DNA of 21,915 nucleotides, from assembly GCA_023390245.1 (NCBI GenBank), contig JAEWDF010000026.1, positions 1 to 21,915 on the forward strand, read 5' to 3'. Positions 15,401 through 21,443 of the stretch are shown here, piece after piece (position 1 is the stretch's first letter; every line of letters starts with the position of its first letter). The position numbers and the translations under genes are program-made. The stretch is from Pseudomonadota bacterium (GTDB taxonomy: Bacteria > Pseudomonadota > Alphaproteobacteria > Caulobacterales > Caulobacteraceae). Under the pieces are notes generated by a model. That model saw only the letters and a program-made list of their open reading frames with translations, searched no databases and was not told the DNA's origin.

Positions 15401-17641
15401 GCGACCCTGGACGGCCGCCGCGCGCTGAGCTTCGACGCCGTCGAGATCGACGGCCTGGCGTTGACGGCCGATGCGGCCGGCACGCGGCTGTCGGGCGAGG
15501 TGATCGCCGGCTCGGGCGGCCTGGACTTCGCCGGCGCCGTCATGCTGACCGGAGACGCGGCGCTGACGGTCCGGGGCGGCGACATCGCCCTGGCCGGGGT
15601 CGACGCGGCCCAGGCGGGCGGCGCCGCCCTGGCGGTGGACGGCGACGGCCTGGTCCGGCTCGGCGCCGTCGGCGGCCAGGCCGCCCTGTCGGGCCTGACG
15701 GTCGCCGGGGCCTCGATCAGCGCGACCGGCGCGGTCACGACCGGCGACCAGAGCTTCTCCGGCGCGGCGATCCGGCTGGCGGGCGACTATCGCACCTCGG
15801 GCGGCGACTTCTCCGCCGGCGCGACCACGCTGACCGGCGACGTGTCGGTCTCGACGCACGGCGGCGACGCCGTCCTGGGCGCGGTGGACGGGGCCCATGC
15901 CCTGTCGGTCGCGGCGGGCGGCGGCGATGTGGCGCTGGGCGCCGTGGGCGGTGCGACCGCGCTCGACAGCCTGTCGGTGAGCGGCGACGCGATCGTCACG
16001 GACGGGGCGAGGACCACGGGCGGCCAGACCTACGCCGCGACCCGCGTCGGCCTGTCCGGCGCCTATGACGCGGCCGGGGGCTTCACGGTCGGCGGCGCGA
16101 CGACGCTGGACGGCGCCGTGTCGATCGCCAGCCATGGCGGCGACATCGTGCTGGAGGCCGTGGACGGCGCCCATGCCTTGACGGTGGACGCGGGCGACGG
16201 GGAGGCCTGGCTGGGCGCGGTCGGTTCCAGGACGGCCCTCGCCGGCCTGTCGGCGAAGGGCGGCCGGATCAACGCCGCCGGCGCGCGCACGAGCGGCGGC
16301 CAAAGCTTCACCGCCGCCGATATCCGCCTGACCGGCGCCTACGCCACCAACGGCGGCGGGTTCAGCCTGATCGGCCTGAGCCGGCTCGACGGACCGACGA
16401 CCATCGCGACGGGCGGCGGAACGGCGACCCTGGGCCGCATCCAGTCGACCTCGGCCTTCGACCTCGACGTCGGGCGGGGCGATGCGTCGCTGGATTCGAT
16501 CGTCTCGGCCGGAGCGGTCACGATCCGGGGCGGCCGGGTGGTGCTGACGGGCGACGCCTATTCGGGGGCCAGCCTCAGCTTCCTGGACGCACCGGGCTCA
16601 ACCGTGCGCCTGACCCGGGCGCTGACGACCTTCAACACCAGCCGCCCCTCGGGCCAAGGCGGGAACATCCTGTTCCAGCCGAACCTGATCGGCACCACGG
16701 ACGGCGCCCAGAGCGTGGCCTTCATCGCCGGGGGCGGCCGGTCGTCCGCGCTCGACGGCGACGTCACGCTGCAGAACGCCGGGACCGAGGCGCTGCGGCT
16801 CGGCGCCATGACGGTGACCGGCGGCGACCTGTCGGCCCAGACGGTAAAGCTGGCCGGCGACTACGGCTCGACGCTCAGCGGCGACCAGGTGTTCAGCGCC
16901 CACACGCTCGACACCCTCGGCAATGTGAACGCGAACGTGGCCGGCAACGACGTCGGTCCGATCATCGCCGGCGGCTCGGTGACGATCGTCTCCGGCGGCT
17001 CCAGCGCCGGCGCGCTGTCGGCGGGCGGGGCGGTGAACATCAACTCCGGCGGCGACACCAACCGCGTGATCACGGCCAACGGGCCGGTCGTCCTGGTCTC
17101 GGGCGGCGGCATCGGCGGTTCGATCACCAGCGGCGGCGACGTCAGCCTGGGCGCCGCCGGCCCGATCGTCCTGTCGGTGACCACGCCGGGTGCGCTGACG
17201 GTGAACTCCAACTCGGCGGTGAACCTGACGGTCGACGCCGGCGCCGTCACCGTGAACGCGCCGGGGGGAACGATCGTCGGCTCGTTCAGCCAGATCACCA
17301 CCGGCGGGGGCGCCGTCTACACCATCAACGGCCAGACGGTGATCGGCGACACGGACGCGGACATCCGCCAGTACCTGATCAGCCAGTTCCTGGCGCCGCT
17401 GGGCGGCGTGGTCGGCGCCGATGGCGAGATCCGCCTGCCGGCCAACCTGGCCATCGGCCTGATCGCCCCGGCGGGCGAGGGTCAGGGGAACCGCCTGCCG
17501 ATCGTGGTCAACTCGATCGAGCGGCTCGGCGAGCTGCTGCGGCTGGGCTACACGGCCATCATCGTCGAGCTGGACCAGAACGCGCCGTACGAGCAGGAAC
17601 TGGACATCGCGGTGGAAGGCGAAGGCCAGCCGGTCGGCTGA
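9428..17641 (+). CDS. Filamentous haemagglutinin-type adhesin/exoprotein (TpsA) with beta-helix modules
   Basis: 2737-aa secreted protein, the partner of the TpsB upstream. The signal peptide (1-42) ends AFA|QSA. The TPS/haemagglutination-activity domain covers about 50-290 and carries the diagnostic NPNG (138-141, in ILNPNGVLF); a GGWLIDPVDLVV linker follows near 400. Residues about 498-2000 hold right-handed beta-helix modules, each opening with a motif like TIQTGVNQALTGDTVRVAAG, at about 498, 744, 1001, 1285, 1689 and 1966. Residues about 2012-2365 carry tandem repeats of 92 aa. The final ~150 residues (ending DIAVEGEGQPVG) are not repetitive and I do not recognise them. I see no cysteine and no toxin-like C-terminal domain, so adhesion or biofilm is likelier than contact-dependent inhibition. 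GGAG lies 7 nt upstream of the ATG. The bound ligand is unknown. Confidence 0.93.
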   Translation: MNTRKASRSPIAPTASVGARSVLMASAAAIALLGLPAAPAFAQSAAPPHAVDRNALPQNPNVVRGQAGFATDGSRLDVNQSTDRVVIDWRSFDIGKDAGVSFHQPGTDSIAVNRISGGGMPSQIDGMLNANGTVVILNPNGVLFSASSTVNVGGLVASTGKLDIDRFMAGDNRLAFTGATSGSVTTLGTINIADAGLAAFVAPHVRNDGVINARLGRVALAAGETFTLDLAGDRLIEIGLGAHTPLVENYGSILVDGGRVQLSAAAAGAVVDQVINSGGLVSVASARQDGGAIVLEAVGGGVTVGGELNASGATGGGEISITGATIASTADAVLNADATGAGDGGSIVATADGRGDYAGTFSARGGAAGGDGGFVETSGRTVGLDAGLVVDASAAEGRSGGWLIDPVDLVVDAGEAAAVVNNLATGDVILQAENSITVNSAIDSSAQANAHTLSLNDEGGASGLTVNLNAGVRLGAGQRLTGQASQVNIRNGGVIQNGVDVALAGASIDIEAGDYAGGTIINKDGLTLTSSSGAKIVIPALASGDMNGLTVNADGVTIQGLEIAGPADESWLTYGWNDAGQSGTTRGIAVWNGADNFTIQNNNIHGVRNGVLIDGRNTGSLTGNTIDNTKSAISVQYTDAGLLNVEGFAVDISGNSEGQYGNEWGLNFHLNGHQTPGGLVGNAVKIAATASEAVQAALLAVSAANDGMSAQDQGYNFSNRTSVNVGVGGNDANQGSALGQMATIQAGVKAVVSGGLVNVGAGTFVLGSTLSVDGVSLIGAGSGLTTIDASGVTAYGLYVTGDGVTLSGFDFKGPTRTGQHTYAIKVQAEGGTGARMLHFTASDLNIDGSYRTGLDLNGVVDGLIDGVTVTNTASGNGIAITDSANVRITNSTTSRNTWGGLALYQENNAFDQQVRDITVDASNRFDEAAGLYMQDSSALHDIGALTIEGFDHIVHESATSTVFQRTLSDAQAFALTKAAGSSIEGWTGTGGSNAFSVINGLQINNAVRDARSGGVISIQAGDYSESASLGGRTYGLLIAKDNLTLQGVDASGDVITDARDVGAWITALASASFGAHHYVTGSNVTIQGLGFAPMAGSSGKTVEVTGDAFTLRNSVIDNTGSRADINLYISGFTNNSGAPWSTVERFKIQDNIFTSGDLGQKIVVVGAGVGLSADASQRLVSGNIFNGNGQADESGVHVQGLISSQAWQARKAGAVTIADNTFNDVALAVRSVGGLVDGLDWDAIFKGNTFTGGAVLTYVGNTDQARAGTLTLGGVDVDDTFISRTIQTGVNQALTGDTVRVAAGDYADQNVVINKSLSLLGANAGVHAATGDGAAAPGDRGAESVLTGSGPYVFRVTAKDVTIDGFTFTGGGGRLVETSGTANGFRLVNNIFDAPGGHAGNGLIYLTGTTKDALIANNLFAGQGGAGFLWASGGAGDGLHGLTVSGNDFTGVSDRGLFQGGQPFSDFHLDGNYFGSGIVTGVNMGHLINPLIENNRFMGVAYAAMQIGTYSGGVIRNNVLDGTGVGYDMGGYEMALGIQIWGGAYNTPTSPGLVIEGNKVVNYQASGLNPADIFAGVFLSADAGPNIVFRNNTLTDNSIGLSSSSAAANLQLLGNTISTGADGIAIRNVGAATIDLAGGANTINGVDVDEATLAELFEIEDRIAHRIDNAAYGFVNLRDGQLFATATAGNLGRAVGLATAGDTVNVANGVHTLSSTLEFFADGVSLIGQSRAGAIIDASGAATYGIRVHADDVSLSGFTLSGGSGYGVKVETGGAFTPDLRRRGFSIADVTIQNTGRTGLDLNAVVGAVIDGVTVTGVASGNGVSITDSADVRVTNSATSGNAWGGLALYQRNSAVGGSDQKLTDITIGAGNSFGEANGVYAQDESALHDFGALNIQGYDFTVRNAEHRSDGAQFTYFQKTLQDAFNFAVALASADASYVEGWDGSHDTGAFHVGVGDAGAGARSLSLQTAFDKSGEDDAIFVETGRYAETATLDGRRALSFDAVEIDGLALTADAAGTRLSGEVIAGSGGLDFAGAVMLTGDAALTVRGGDIALAGVDAAQAGGAALAVDGDGLVRLGAVGGQAALSGLTVAGASISATGAVTTGDQSFSGAAIRLAGDYRTSGGDFSAGATTLTGDVSVSTHGGDAVLGAVDGAHALSVAAGGGDVALGAVGGATALDSLSVSGDAIVTDGARTTGGQTYAATRVGLSGAYDAAGGFTVGGATTLDGAVSIASHGGDIVLEAVDGAHALTVDAGDGEAWLGAVGSRTALAGLSAKGGRINAAGARTSGGQSFTAADIRLTGAYATNGGGFSLIGLSRLDGPTTIATGGGTATLGRIQSTSAFDLDVGRGDASLDSIVSAGAVTIRGGRVVLTGDAYSGASLSFLDAPGSTVRLTRALTTFNTSRPSGQGGNILFQPNLIGTTDGAQSVAFIAGGGRSSALDGDVTLQNAGTEALRLGAMTVTGGDLSAQTVKLAGDYGSTLSGDQVFSAHTLDTLGNVNANVAGNDVGPIIAGGSVTIVSGGSSAGALSAGGAVNINSGGDTNRVITANGPVVLVSGGGIGGSITSGGDVSLGAAGPIVLSVTTPGALTVNSNSAVNLTVDAGAVTVNAPGGTIVGSFSQITTGGGAVYTINGQTVIGDTDADIRQYLISQFLAPLGGVVGADGEIRLPANLAIGLIAPAGEGQGNRLPIVVNSIERLGELLRLGYTAIIVELDQNAPYEQELDIAVEGEGQPVG
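11750..12280 (+). repeat. Intragenic duplicated module of tpsA, copy A (177 codons)
   Basis: Runs from VSLIGAGSG to LTIEGFD. It aligns with copy B (14597-15127) over the same length. The closest stretch is DGVTVTNTASGNGIAITDSA to GGLALYQENNA against DGVTVTGVASGNGVSITDSA to GGLALYQRNSA; ALHDIGAL against ALHDFGAL is also shared. Such modules form parallel beta-helix rungs. Copy A uses more A/T-ending codons than copy B. Confidence 0.85.
14597..15127 (+). repeat. Intragenic duplicated module of tpsA, copy B (177 codons)
   Basis: Runs from VSLIGQSRAG to LNIQGYD and is the counterpart of 11750-12280, about 2.8 kb downstream in the same frame. The similarity continues upstream through the starter motif (NLGRAVGLATAGDTVNVANG) and, more weakly, downstream into a YVEGWDGSHDTGAF segment that matches SIEGWTGTGGSNAF after copy A. 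The full duplicated unit is therefore longer than marked. Confidence 0.85.
15695..16522 (+). repeat. Three 92-codon tandem repeats in tpsA
   Basis: The units start at 15695, 15971 and 16247, exactly 276 bp apart. Each runs L(T/S)v.G..I...GA.T(T/S)G.Q(S/T)(F/Y)...I.L.G.Y.t.GG.F, then a TTLdG.vsi.t.GG block and a LGAV(D/G)G.hAL block. Units 1 and 2 are the most alike; unit 3 diverges in its second half (beginning ATLGRIQSTSAF). A shorter related unit of 78 codons precedes them at 15461-15694. In the protein they form the stalk after the beta-helix modules. Confidence 0.85.
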
Positions 17642-17661
17642 CCCGGACCGGAAAGCGTTTT

Positions 17662-17687
17662 CGGCCGGCGCCAGGCGGCGCCGGCCG
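17662..17687. terminator. GC-rich hairpin between convergent genes, possible terminator
   Basis: The perfect 11-bp stem CGGCCGGCGCC (17662-17672) and GGCGCCGGCCG (17677-17687) has loop AGGC. It lies 21 nt after the tpsA stop and 33 nt past the end of the convergent HNH gene. There is no T-run after the stem in either direction, so it is not a classic intrinsic terminator. Hairpins of this kind between convergent genes in high-GC genomes often mark 3' ends. Confidence 0.5.
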
Positions 17688-17694
17688 TCCTCGC

Positions 17695-17720
17695 CAAGGC
17701 CTCAAGTCAAGGCCTCAGGT
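17695..17720. repeat. 13-bp tandem direct repeat at the end of the HNH gene
   Basis: caaggcctcaagt (17695-17707) is followed at once by caaggcctcaggt (17708-17720), with one mismatch. A degraded third unit (cagggctccagtt) follows inside the HNH reading frame. The second unit overlaps the HNH stop codon by one base. It probably arose by replication slippage; no function is evident. Confidence 0.6.
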
Positions 17721-18280
17721 CAGGGCTCCAGTTCGATGTCCCAGTAGAGGTAGTCGATCCAGCTCTGGTGCAGATAGTGGGGCGGGAAGCGGCGACCGGC
17801 TTCCTGGAGCTGCCAGGCGTTGGGGCGATAGGGCTCGCGCCGGATCGGCATCAGGGCCTGTCGGGGCGTGCGGCCGCCCTTCCTCAGATTGCAGGGACCG
17901 CAGGCGGCGACGATGTTGTCCCAGGTGGTGCGCCCGCCGTGCGAACGTGGGATGACGTGGTCGAAGGTCAGCTCGGTCGTCTCGCCGCAATACTGACAGG
18001 CGAAGCCGTCGCGCAGGAAGACGTTGAAGCGGGTGAAGGCGGGGCTGCGGTCCTGGTCGACATAGCTCTTCAGCGCGATCACGCTGGGCAGCTGCATCTC
18101 GATGGACGGCGAGCGCACCACCTTGTCATACAGCGACACCACGTCGACGCGGTCCTGATAGACCGCCTTGACCGCCTCCTCCCACGGCCACACCGACAGC
18201 GGATAGTAGGACAGCGGCCGGAAGTCGGCGTTCAGGACAAGCGCGGGGAAACCGGCGGGCGGTCGCTGGAGGACCTGCAT
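17720..18280 (-). CDS. HNH endonuclease family protein
   Basis: 186-aa small nuclease with an HNH_5-type core. Cys95 and Cys98 (CQYC) and Cys127 and Cys130 (CGPC) form a structural zinc site; the catalytic ββα part is Asp107-His108 (FDHVIPRSHGG), His114 and Asn122 (TTWDN). The N-terminus MQVLQRPPAGFPALVLNADF and the DFRPLSYYPLS segment are typical of a chromosomal HNH protein widespread in alphaproteobacteria, whose substrate is unknown. The ATG at 18280 is preceded by GGGAGGG a few bases upstream; the frame is open 26 codons further, but that part is arginine-rich and lacks a better ribosome-binding site. It is a lone gene, 130 bp downstream of the TRIC-type gene on the same strand. I see no toxin or restriction partner, so a housekeeping role is more likely than defence. 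Confidence 0.9.
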   Translation of the reverse strand: MQVLQRPPAGFPALVLNADFRPLSYYPLSVWPWEEAVKAVYQDRVDVVSLYDKVVRSPSIEMQLPSVIALKSYVDQDRSPAFTRFNVFLRDGFACQYCGETTELTFDHVIPRSHGGRTTWDNIVAACGPCNLRKGGRTPRQALMPIRREPYRPNAWQLQEAGRRFPPHYLHQSWIDYLYWDIELEP

Positions 18281-18410
18281 CAGGCCCTCCCGTCGATGGC
18301 GGGGGGTGCGGAGGCGACAGGACTGAAGACGCGTCTCCTTCCCTAGTCTGGTCCGCAAAGCCTACGCCTGATTCGACGACGCCGCCATGACGACGCGGCG
18401 ACGATTTCTC

Positions 18411-19061
18411 TCAGTCGCGCGACGGAAAGGCCGGCAGGCTCCAGCCCCAGCGCAGGGCGCCGGCGCGGATCAGGAAGCCGCAGGCCGAGGCGCCGATGGC
18501 GGCCGGCCAGATCGGCGCGTCCAGGGCGCGCGCGATCATGTACAGGGTCGCCGCCGCGATGGCGGCCGAGACGTTGATCTCGCGCCTGAGCAGGATGGAC
18601 GGCTGGCCCGCCAGGGTGTCGCGCACCACCCCGCCGAAACAGGCGGTCAGGGTCCCCATGACGATGCAGATCAGCGCCGGCGCGCCGACCGCCTCGGCCT
18701 TGGCGGCGCCCAGCACGCCGTAGGCGGCCAGACCCGCCGCATCCAGCCACAGCAGGGCGCGGAACCGCCAGTCGCGCGGCCCCGCCAGCCACAGCCCGAC
18801 CGCGGCTAAGAGGCAGACGGCGATATAGCGCCAGTCCTGCACCCAGAAGACCGGCAGGCCCAGCAGCAGGTCGCGCAGGGTGCCGCCGCCGACGCCGGTG
18901 ATGGCGGCGAAGAAGGCGAAGGTGACCACGTCGTGCTTCTCGCGCGCGGCGGCCAGGGCGCCCGTGGCGGCGAAGACGGCGACGCCGGCGAAGTCCAGCG
19001 CCGCCAGCATGGTGCGCGGATCGCGCAGCGGCGCGGTCAGTTCGGGATCGATCGGCGTCAC
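18411..19061 (-). CDS. Trimeric intracellular cation channel (TRIC)/UPF0126 family membrane protein
   Basis: 216-aa inner-membrane protein with about seven hydrophobic segments. It shows the two-fold pseudo-repeat of the UPF0126 (PF03458) family: GGGTLRD at 58-64 and GGVVRD at 143-148, each at the kink of a transmembrane helix. Bacterial relatives form homotrimeric, mainly potassium-permeable channels; some were earlier annotated as glycine transporters. Ion selectivity cannot be read here. The start is GTG at 19061, overlapping the stop of the DNA glycosylase gene in GTGA, so the two are translationally coupled. The frame extends upstream to 19301, but that part only shadows the glycosylase and is arginine-rich. 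The coupling to a repair enzyme is probably an operon convenience rather than a functional link. Confidence 0.92.
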   Translation of the reverse strand: MTPIDPELTAPLRDPRTMLAALDFAGVAVFAATGALAAAREKHDVVTFAFFAAITGVGGGTLRDLLLGLPVFWVQDWRYIAVCLLAAVGLWLAGPRDWRFRALLWLDAAGLAAYGVLGAAKAEAVGAPALICIVMGTLTACFGGVVRDTLAGQPSILLRREINVSAAIAAATLYMIARALDAPIWPAAIGASACGFLIRAGALRWGWSLPAFPSRD

Positions 19062-19714
19062 GGGGTCGGTTCCTCCAGCGCGATCTCGCCGCGCCGCACG
19101 GCGCCGTACCAGCCCCACAGCAGGTGCGCCGCCACCCCGCGGTGCGGCCGCCACGCTTCGGCGCGGACATAGGCCTGCTTTTCGTTGGGGCGCAACTCGG
19201 CCCGGTCGGCCCAGCGCATCGCCTCCTGCAGGGCCACGTCGCCGCCCGGAAAGACGTTCAGCCGCCCCTCGCAGAACATCAGATAGGTCTCGGCCGTCCA
19301 TTTGCCGACGCCCTTGATGGCGGTCAGGGCGGCGACGGCCTCTTCGTCCGACAGGGTCTGCATATGCTCCAGGTCGATGCGCCCCTCGACCTGGGCGCGG
19401 GCGATCTCCTGGCCGTACTTCGCCTTCTGACCCGACAGGCCGAAGGCCCGCAGCGCGTCGACGTCGTGCCCCAGCACCGCCTCCGGCGTGACCTGGCCGC
19501 CCAGGCCGGCGACCGTGCGCGCCCAGATGGAGGCGGCGGCGGCGACCGAGACCTGCTGCTCCACGATCATGCGGAACAGACCCTCATAGCCGCCCGGCCG
19601 CAGCCGCCACTCGAACGCGGGCGTCTGGGCGTGGGCGCGCCCCAGCGCCGGGTCGGCGGCGGCCAGGGCCTCGCGGGCGGCGGCGATCTGTTCGAGCGTG
19701 GGGGCGACGGCCAT
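19058..19714 (-). CDS. DNA-3-methyladenine glycosylase II (AlkA-like, HhH-GPD)
   Basis: 218-aa base-excision repair glycosylase. The helix-hairpin-helix is TAIKGVGKWTAETYLMF (131-147), and the catalytic aspartate is Asp159 in FPGGDVALQEA. The MIVEQQVSVAAAASIW block (49-64) is also typical of the HhH-GPD/AlkA family. It removes alkylated bases such as 3-methyladenine. It lacks the N-terminal domain of E. coli AlkA, like many short bacterial forms. The ATG at 19714 lies 78 bp from the divergent gluQRS start, and its Shine-Dalgarno is weak. The same frame stays open to 20521, but that stretch is antisense to gluQRS. Its stop overlaps the TRIC-type gene by 4 bp. Confidence 0.93.
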   Translation of the reverse strand: MAVAPTLEQIAAAREALAAADPALGRAHAQTPAFEWRLRPGGYEGLFRMIVEQQVSVAAAASIWARTVAGLGGQVTPEAVLGHDVDALRAFGLSGQKAKYGQEIARAQVEGRIDLEHMQTLSDEEAVAALTAIKGVGKWTAETYLMFCEGRLNVFPGGDVALQEAMRWADRAELRPNEKQAYVRAEAWRPHRGVAAHLLWGWYGAVRRGEIALEEPTP

Positions 19715-19792
19715 GGCGCCAGTCTTAAGGCGCGGGCGGGCCGCCGCAAGCGCACTCTCCAGTCCGGGGCCGGAAACCGCTAGGGTGCGGCG

Positions 19793-20653
19793 ATGTTCGT
19801 CACCCGCTTCGCCCCGTCGCCGACCGGCCGCCTGCACAAGGGCCACGCCTTTTCGGCCCTGACGGCCTGGACGGCGGCGCGGCGGGCCGGCGGGCGGTTC
19901 GTGCTGCGGATCGAGGATATCGACCCCACGCGCTGCCGGCCGGAATACGAGGCGGGAATCCTGGAGGACCTGGCCTGGCTGGGGCTGGACTGGGACGGGC
20001 CGGTACGGCGCCAGTCGGATCACCTGGACGCCTACGCCGGCGTGATCGAGGCGCTGCGCGGCCGGGGCCTGCTCTATCGCTGTTTCCGCACGCGGCGGGA
20101 GATCCTGGACGCCATCGGCGACGCGCCGCACGGGGCGATGGAGGCGGTGCGGCCCGGACCGCATCCGCCGGAGGAGGAGGCGCGGCTGCTGGCCGAGGGG
20201 CGTCCGTTCGCCTGGCGGCTGTCGCTCGACGCCGCGCGCCGGGCGCTGGGCGACGCCGCCTGGGCCGGCCTGGCCTTCGTGGAGGAGGGGGAGGGGCCGC
20301 GCGGTGAAACGGGCGTGGTCCCCGTGCGGCCCGAGGCGGCGGGCGACGTGGTCCTGGCGCGCAAGGACGTCGGGGTCGCCTATCATCTGGCCGTGACCCA
20401 CGACGACGCGCTGCAGGGCGTGACCCATGTGATCCGGGGCCGGGACCTGTTCGAGGCGACGCATGTGCAGCGGCTGATCCAGGCGCTGACGGGCTGGCCG
20501 GCGCCGGCCTATCGCCACCATCCGCTGGTCGTGGGGCCGGACGGGCGACGCTACGCCAAGCGGGACCGGTCGGTCACCCTGGCGGAACTGCGCGGGCAGG
20601 GCGTGTCGCCCGAGGCCGTCCGCGCCGAACTGGGCTTCAGCTCCGCCGGCTGA
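19793..20653 (+). CDS. gluQRS: Glutamyl-Q tRNA(Asp) synthetase
   Basis: 286-aa truncated GluRS paralogue that transfers glutamate to the queuosine base at position 34 of tRNA(Asp). It begins FVTRFAPSPTGRLHKGHAFSA with the HIGH-type motif (LHKGH, 14-18). FVLRIEDIDPTR (36-47) and the KMSKS-type loop KRDRS (256-260) follow; there is no anticodon-binding domain, as expected. E. coli GluQRS binds zinc through Cys101, Cys103, Tyr115 and Cys119; here that region has only Cys97, followed by FRTRREI, so the zinc site seems lost. The only other cysteine is Cys48. The ATG at 19793 has AGGG about 10 nt upstream. Its last 17 bp overlap the 3' end of the convergent Alph_Pro_TM gene. Confidence 0.94.
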   Translation: MFVTRFAPSPTGRLHKGHAFSALTAWTAARRAGGRFVLRIEDIDPTRCRPEYEAGILEDLAWLGLDWDGPVRRQSDHLDAYAGVIEALRGRGLLYRCFRTRREILDAIGDAPHGAMEAVRPGPHPPEEEARLLAEGRPFAWRLSLDAARRALGDAAWAGLAFVEEGEGPRGETGVVPVRPEAAGDVVLARKDVGVAYHLAVTHDDALQGVTHVIRGRDLFEATHVQRLIQALTGWPAPAYRHHPLVVGPDGRRYAKRDRSVTLAELRGQGVSPEAVRAELGFSSAG

Positions 20654-21443
20654 AGATGCGCGAGGCGCCGTAGCCGGTCAGCGCCGCCAGGACGACGCAC
20701 AGCAGGCCGTACAGCCACGGCCGGCGGTGGGCGAACTCGTAGATGTCGCGCTCCAGCCCGACCTTCTCGACCGTCATGGTCAGATTGGAGACCGAGCGCG
20801 GCTCCCCGTCCTGGAACAGCCAGACCTCGGCGTAGTATTTGCCGGTGGGCGCCACGGCGGGCAGCTGGACCTCGGCGCGGAACAGGCCCTGGTCGACGAA
20901 CTTCACGCCCTGCGGGTCGGTGTCGTAGAGGGCGGCGGCCTCCTTCAGCCGGATCACGGCGCGGCGCCAGTCCAGGTAGTCCTCGCCCAGGCGGCTGACG
21001 ACCACGTCGCGCACGCCGTAGCGGGTGACGGTGCGCGCCTCCTCGGGCGCGTCGATGCGGAGGTGGTCGACGCCGACGCCCAGGCGGCGCAGCTGGCCGA
21101 AGTCGGCGATGGCGCTGAGCGGCCGGGTCGAGGCGGTCATGTAGAAGCCGGGCGCGCCCTCGAACAGGACCGGACGGCTGTTCAGCCAGACGCCCAGGTT
21201 GCGGGTCTTCCTGACCAGGCGGATCGGCGCCTCGGGCCCGCGCACGACGACCACCACGTCGGCCGGCTCCGGCGTCGGATTGAACACGGCGCCGTACAGG
21301 ACGATGGAGGCGCCCCGGAAGCTGGAATCGACGTGGACGCGCGCGTCGGTCAGGGCGGCGGCGACGCGCAGCTCCCCGGTCGTGGCCTGGGAGCGGTCCG
21401 GCGCGGGCGCCTCGACGGCGGGGGGCGGGGGCGGAAGCTGCAT
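20637..21443 (-). CDS. TIGR02186 / Alph_Pro_TM family membrane-anchored protein
   Basis: 268-aa protein of an alphaproteobacterial family of unknown function (PF09608) that is regularly encoded just after a TSUP exporter, as here. The core starts near residue 24 (ELRVAAALTDARVHVDSSFRGASIVLYGAVF). Residues 197-210 read VAPTGKYYAEVWLF. A single transmembrane segment (about 243-263, WLYGLLCVVLAALTGYGA) is followed by a basic tail. The ATG at 21443 overlaps the TSUP stop by one base (TGATG), so translation is probably coupled. The proline-rich N-terminus MQLPPPPPAVEAPAPDRSQA does not look like a signal peptide, although members I recall have one; no better start is visible upstream in frame. A link to sulfur-compound export with the TSUP protein is only an inference from synteny. 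Confidence 0.85.
   Translation of the reverse strand: MQLPPPPPAVEAPAPDRSQATTGELRVAAALTDARVHVDSSFRGASIVLYGAVFNPTPEPADVVVVVRGPEAPIRLVRKTRNLGVWLNSRPVLFEGAPGFYMTASTRPLSAIADFGQLRRLGVGVDHLRIDAPEEARTVTRYGVRDVVVSRLGEDYLDWRRAVIRLKEAAALYDTDPQGVKFVDQGLFRAEVQLPAVAPTGKYYAEVWLFQDGEPRSVSNLTMTVEKVGLERDIYEFAHRRPWLYGLLCVVLAALTGYGASRIFSRRS

Noticed and set aside
14564..16303. Minus-strand open frame of 579 codons opposite tpsA
   Set aside because: Same reason: antisense to the repeat region, low complexity, no start signal.
9428..17641. TpsA as a CdiA-type contact-dependent inhibition toxin
   Set aside because: There is no VENN-type pretoxin motif, no distinct toxin C-terminus and no small immunity gene downstream; the next gene is convergent.
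17720..18280. HNH protein as a restriction or phage-defence nuclease
   Set aside because: It stands alone, with no methyltransferase, ATPase or immunity partner, and its N-terminal sequence matches a widespread chromosomal alphaproteobacterial family.
19715..20521. N-terminal extension of the DNA glycosylase
   Set aside because: The frame is open, but it lies antisense to gluQRS and has a shadow-like composition. The ATG at 19714 gives a normal family length.
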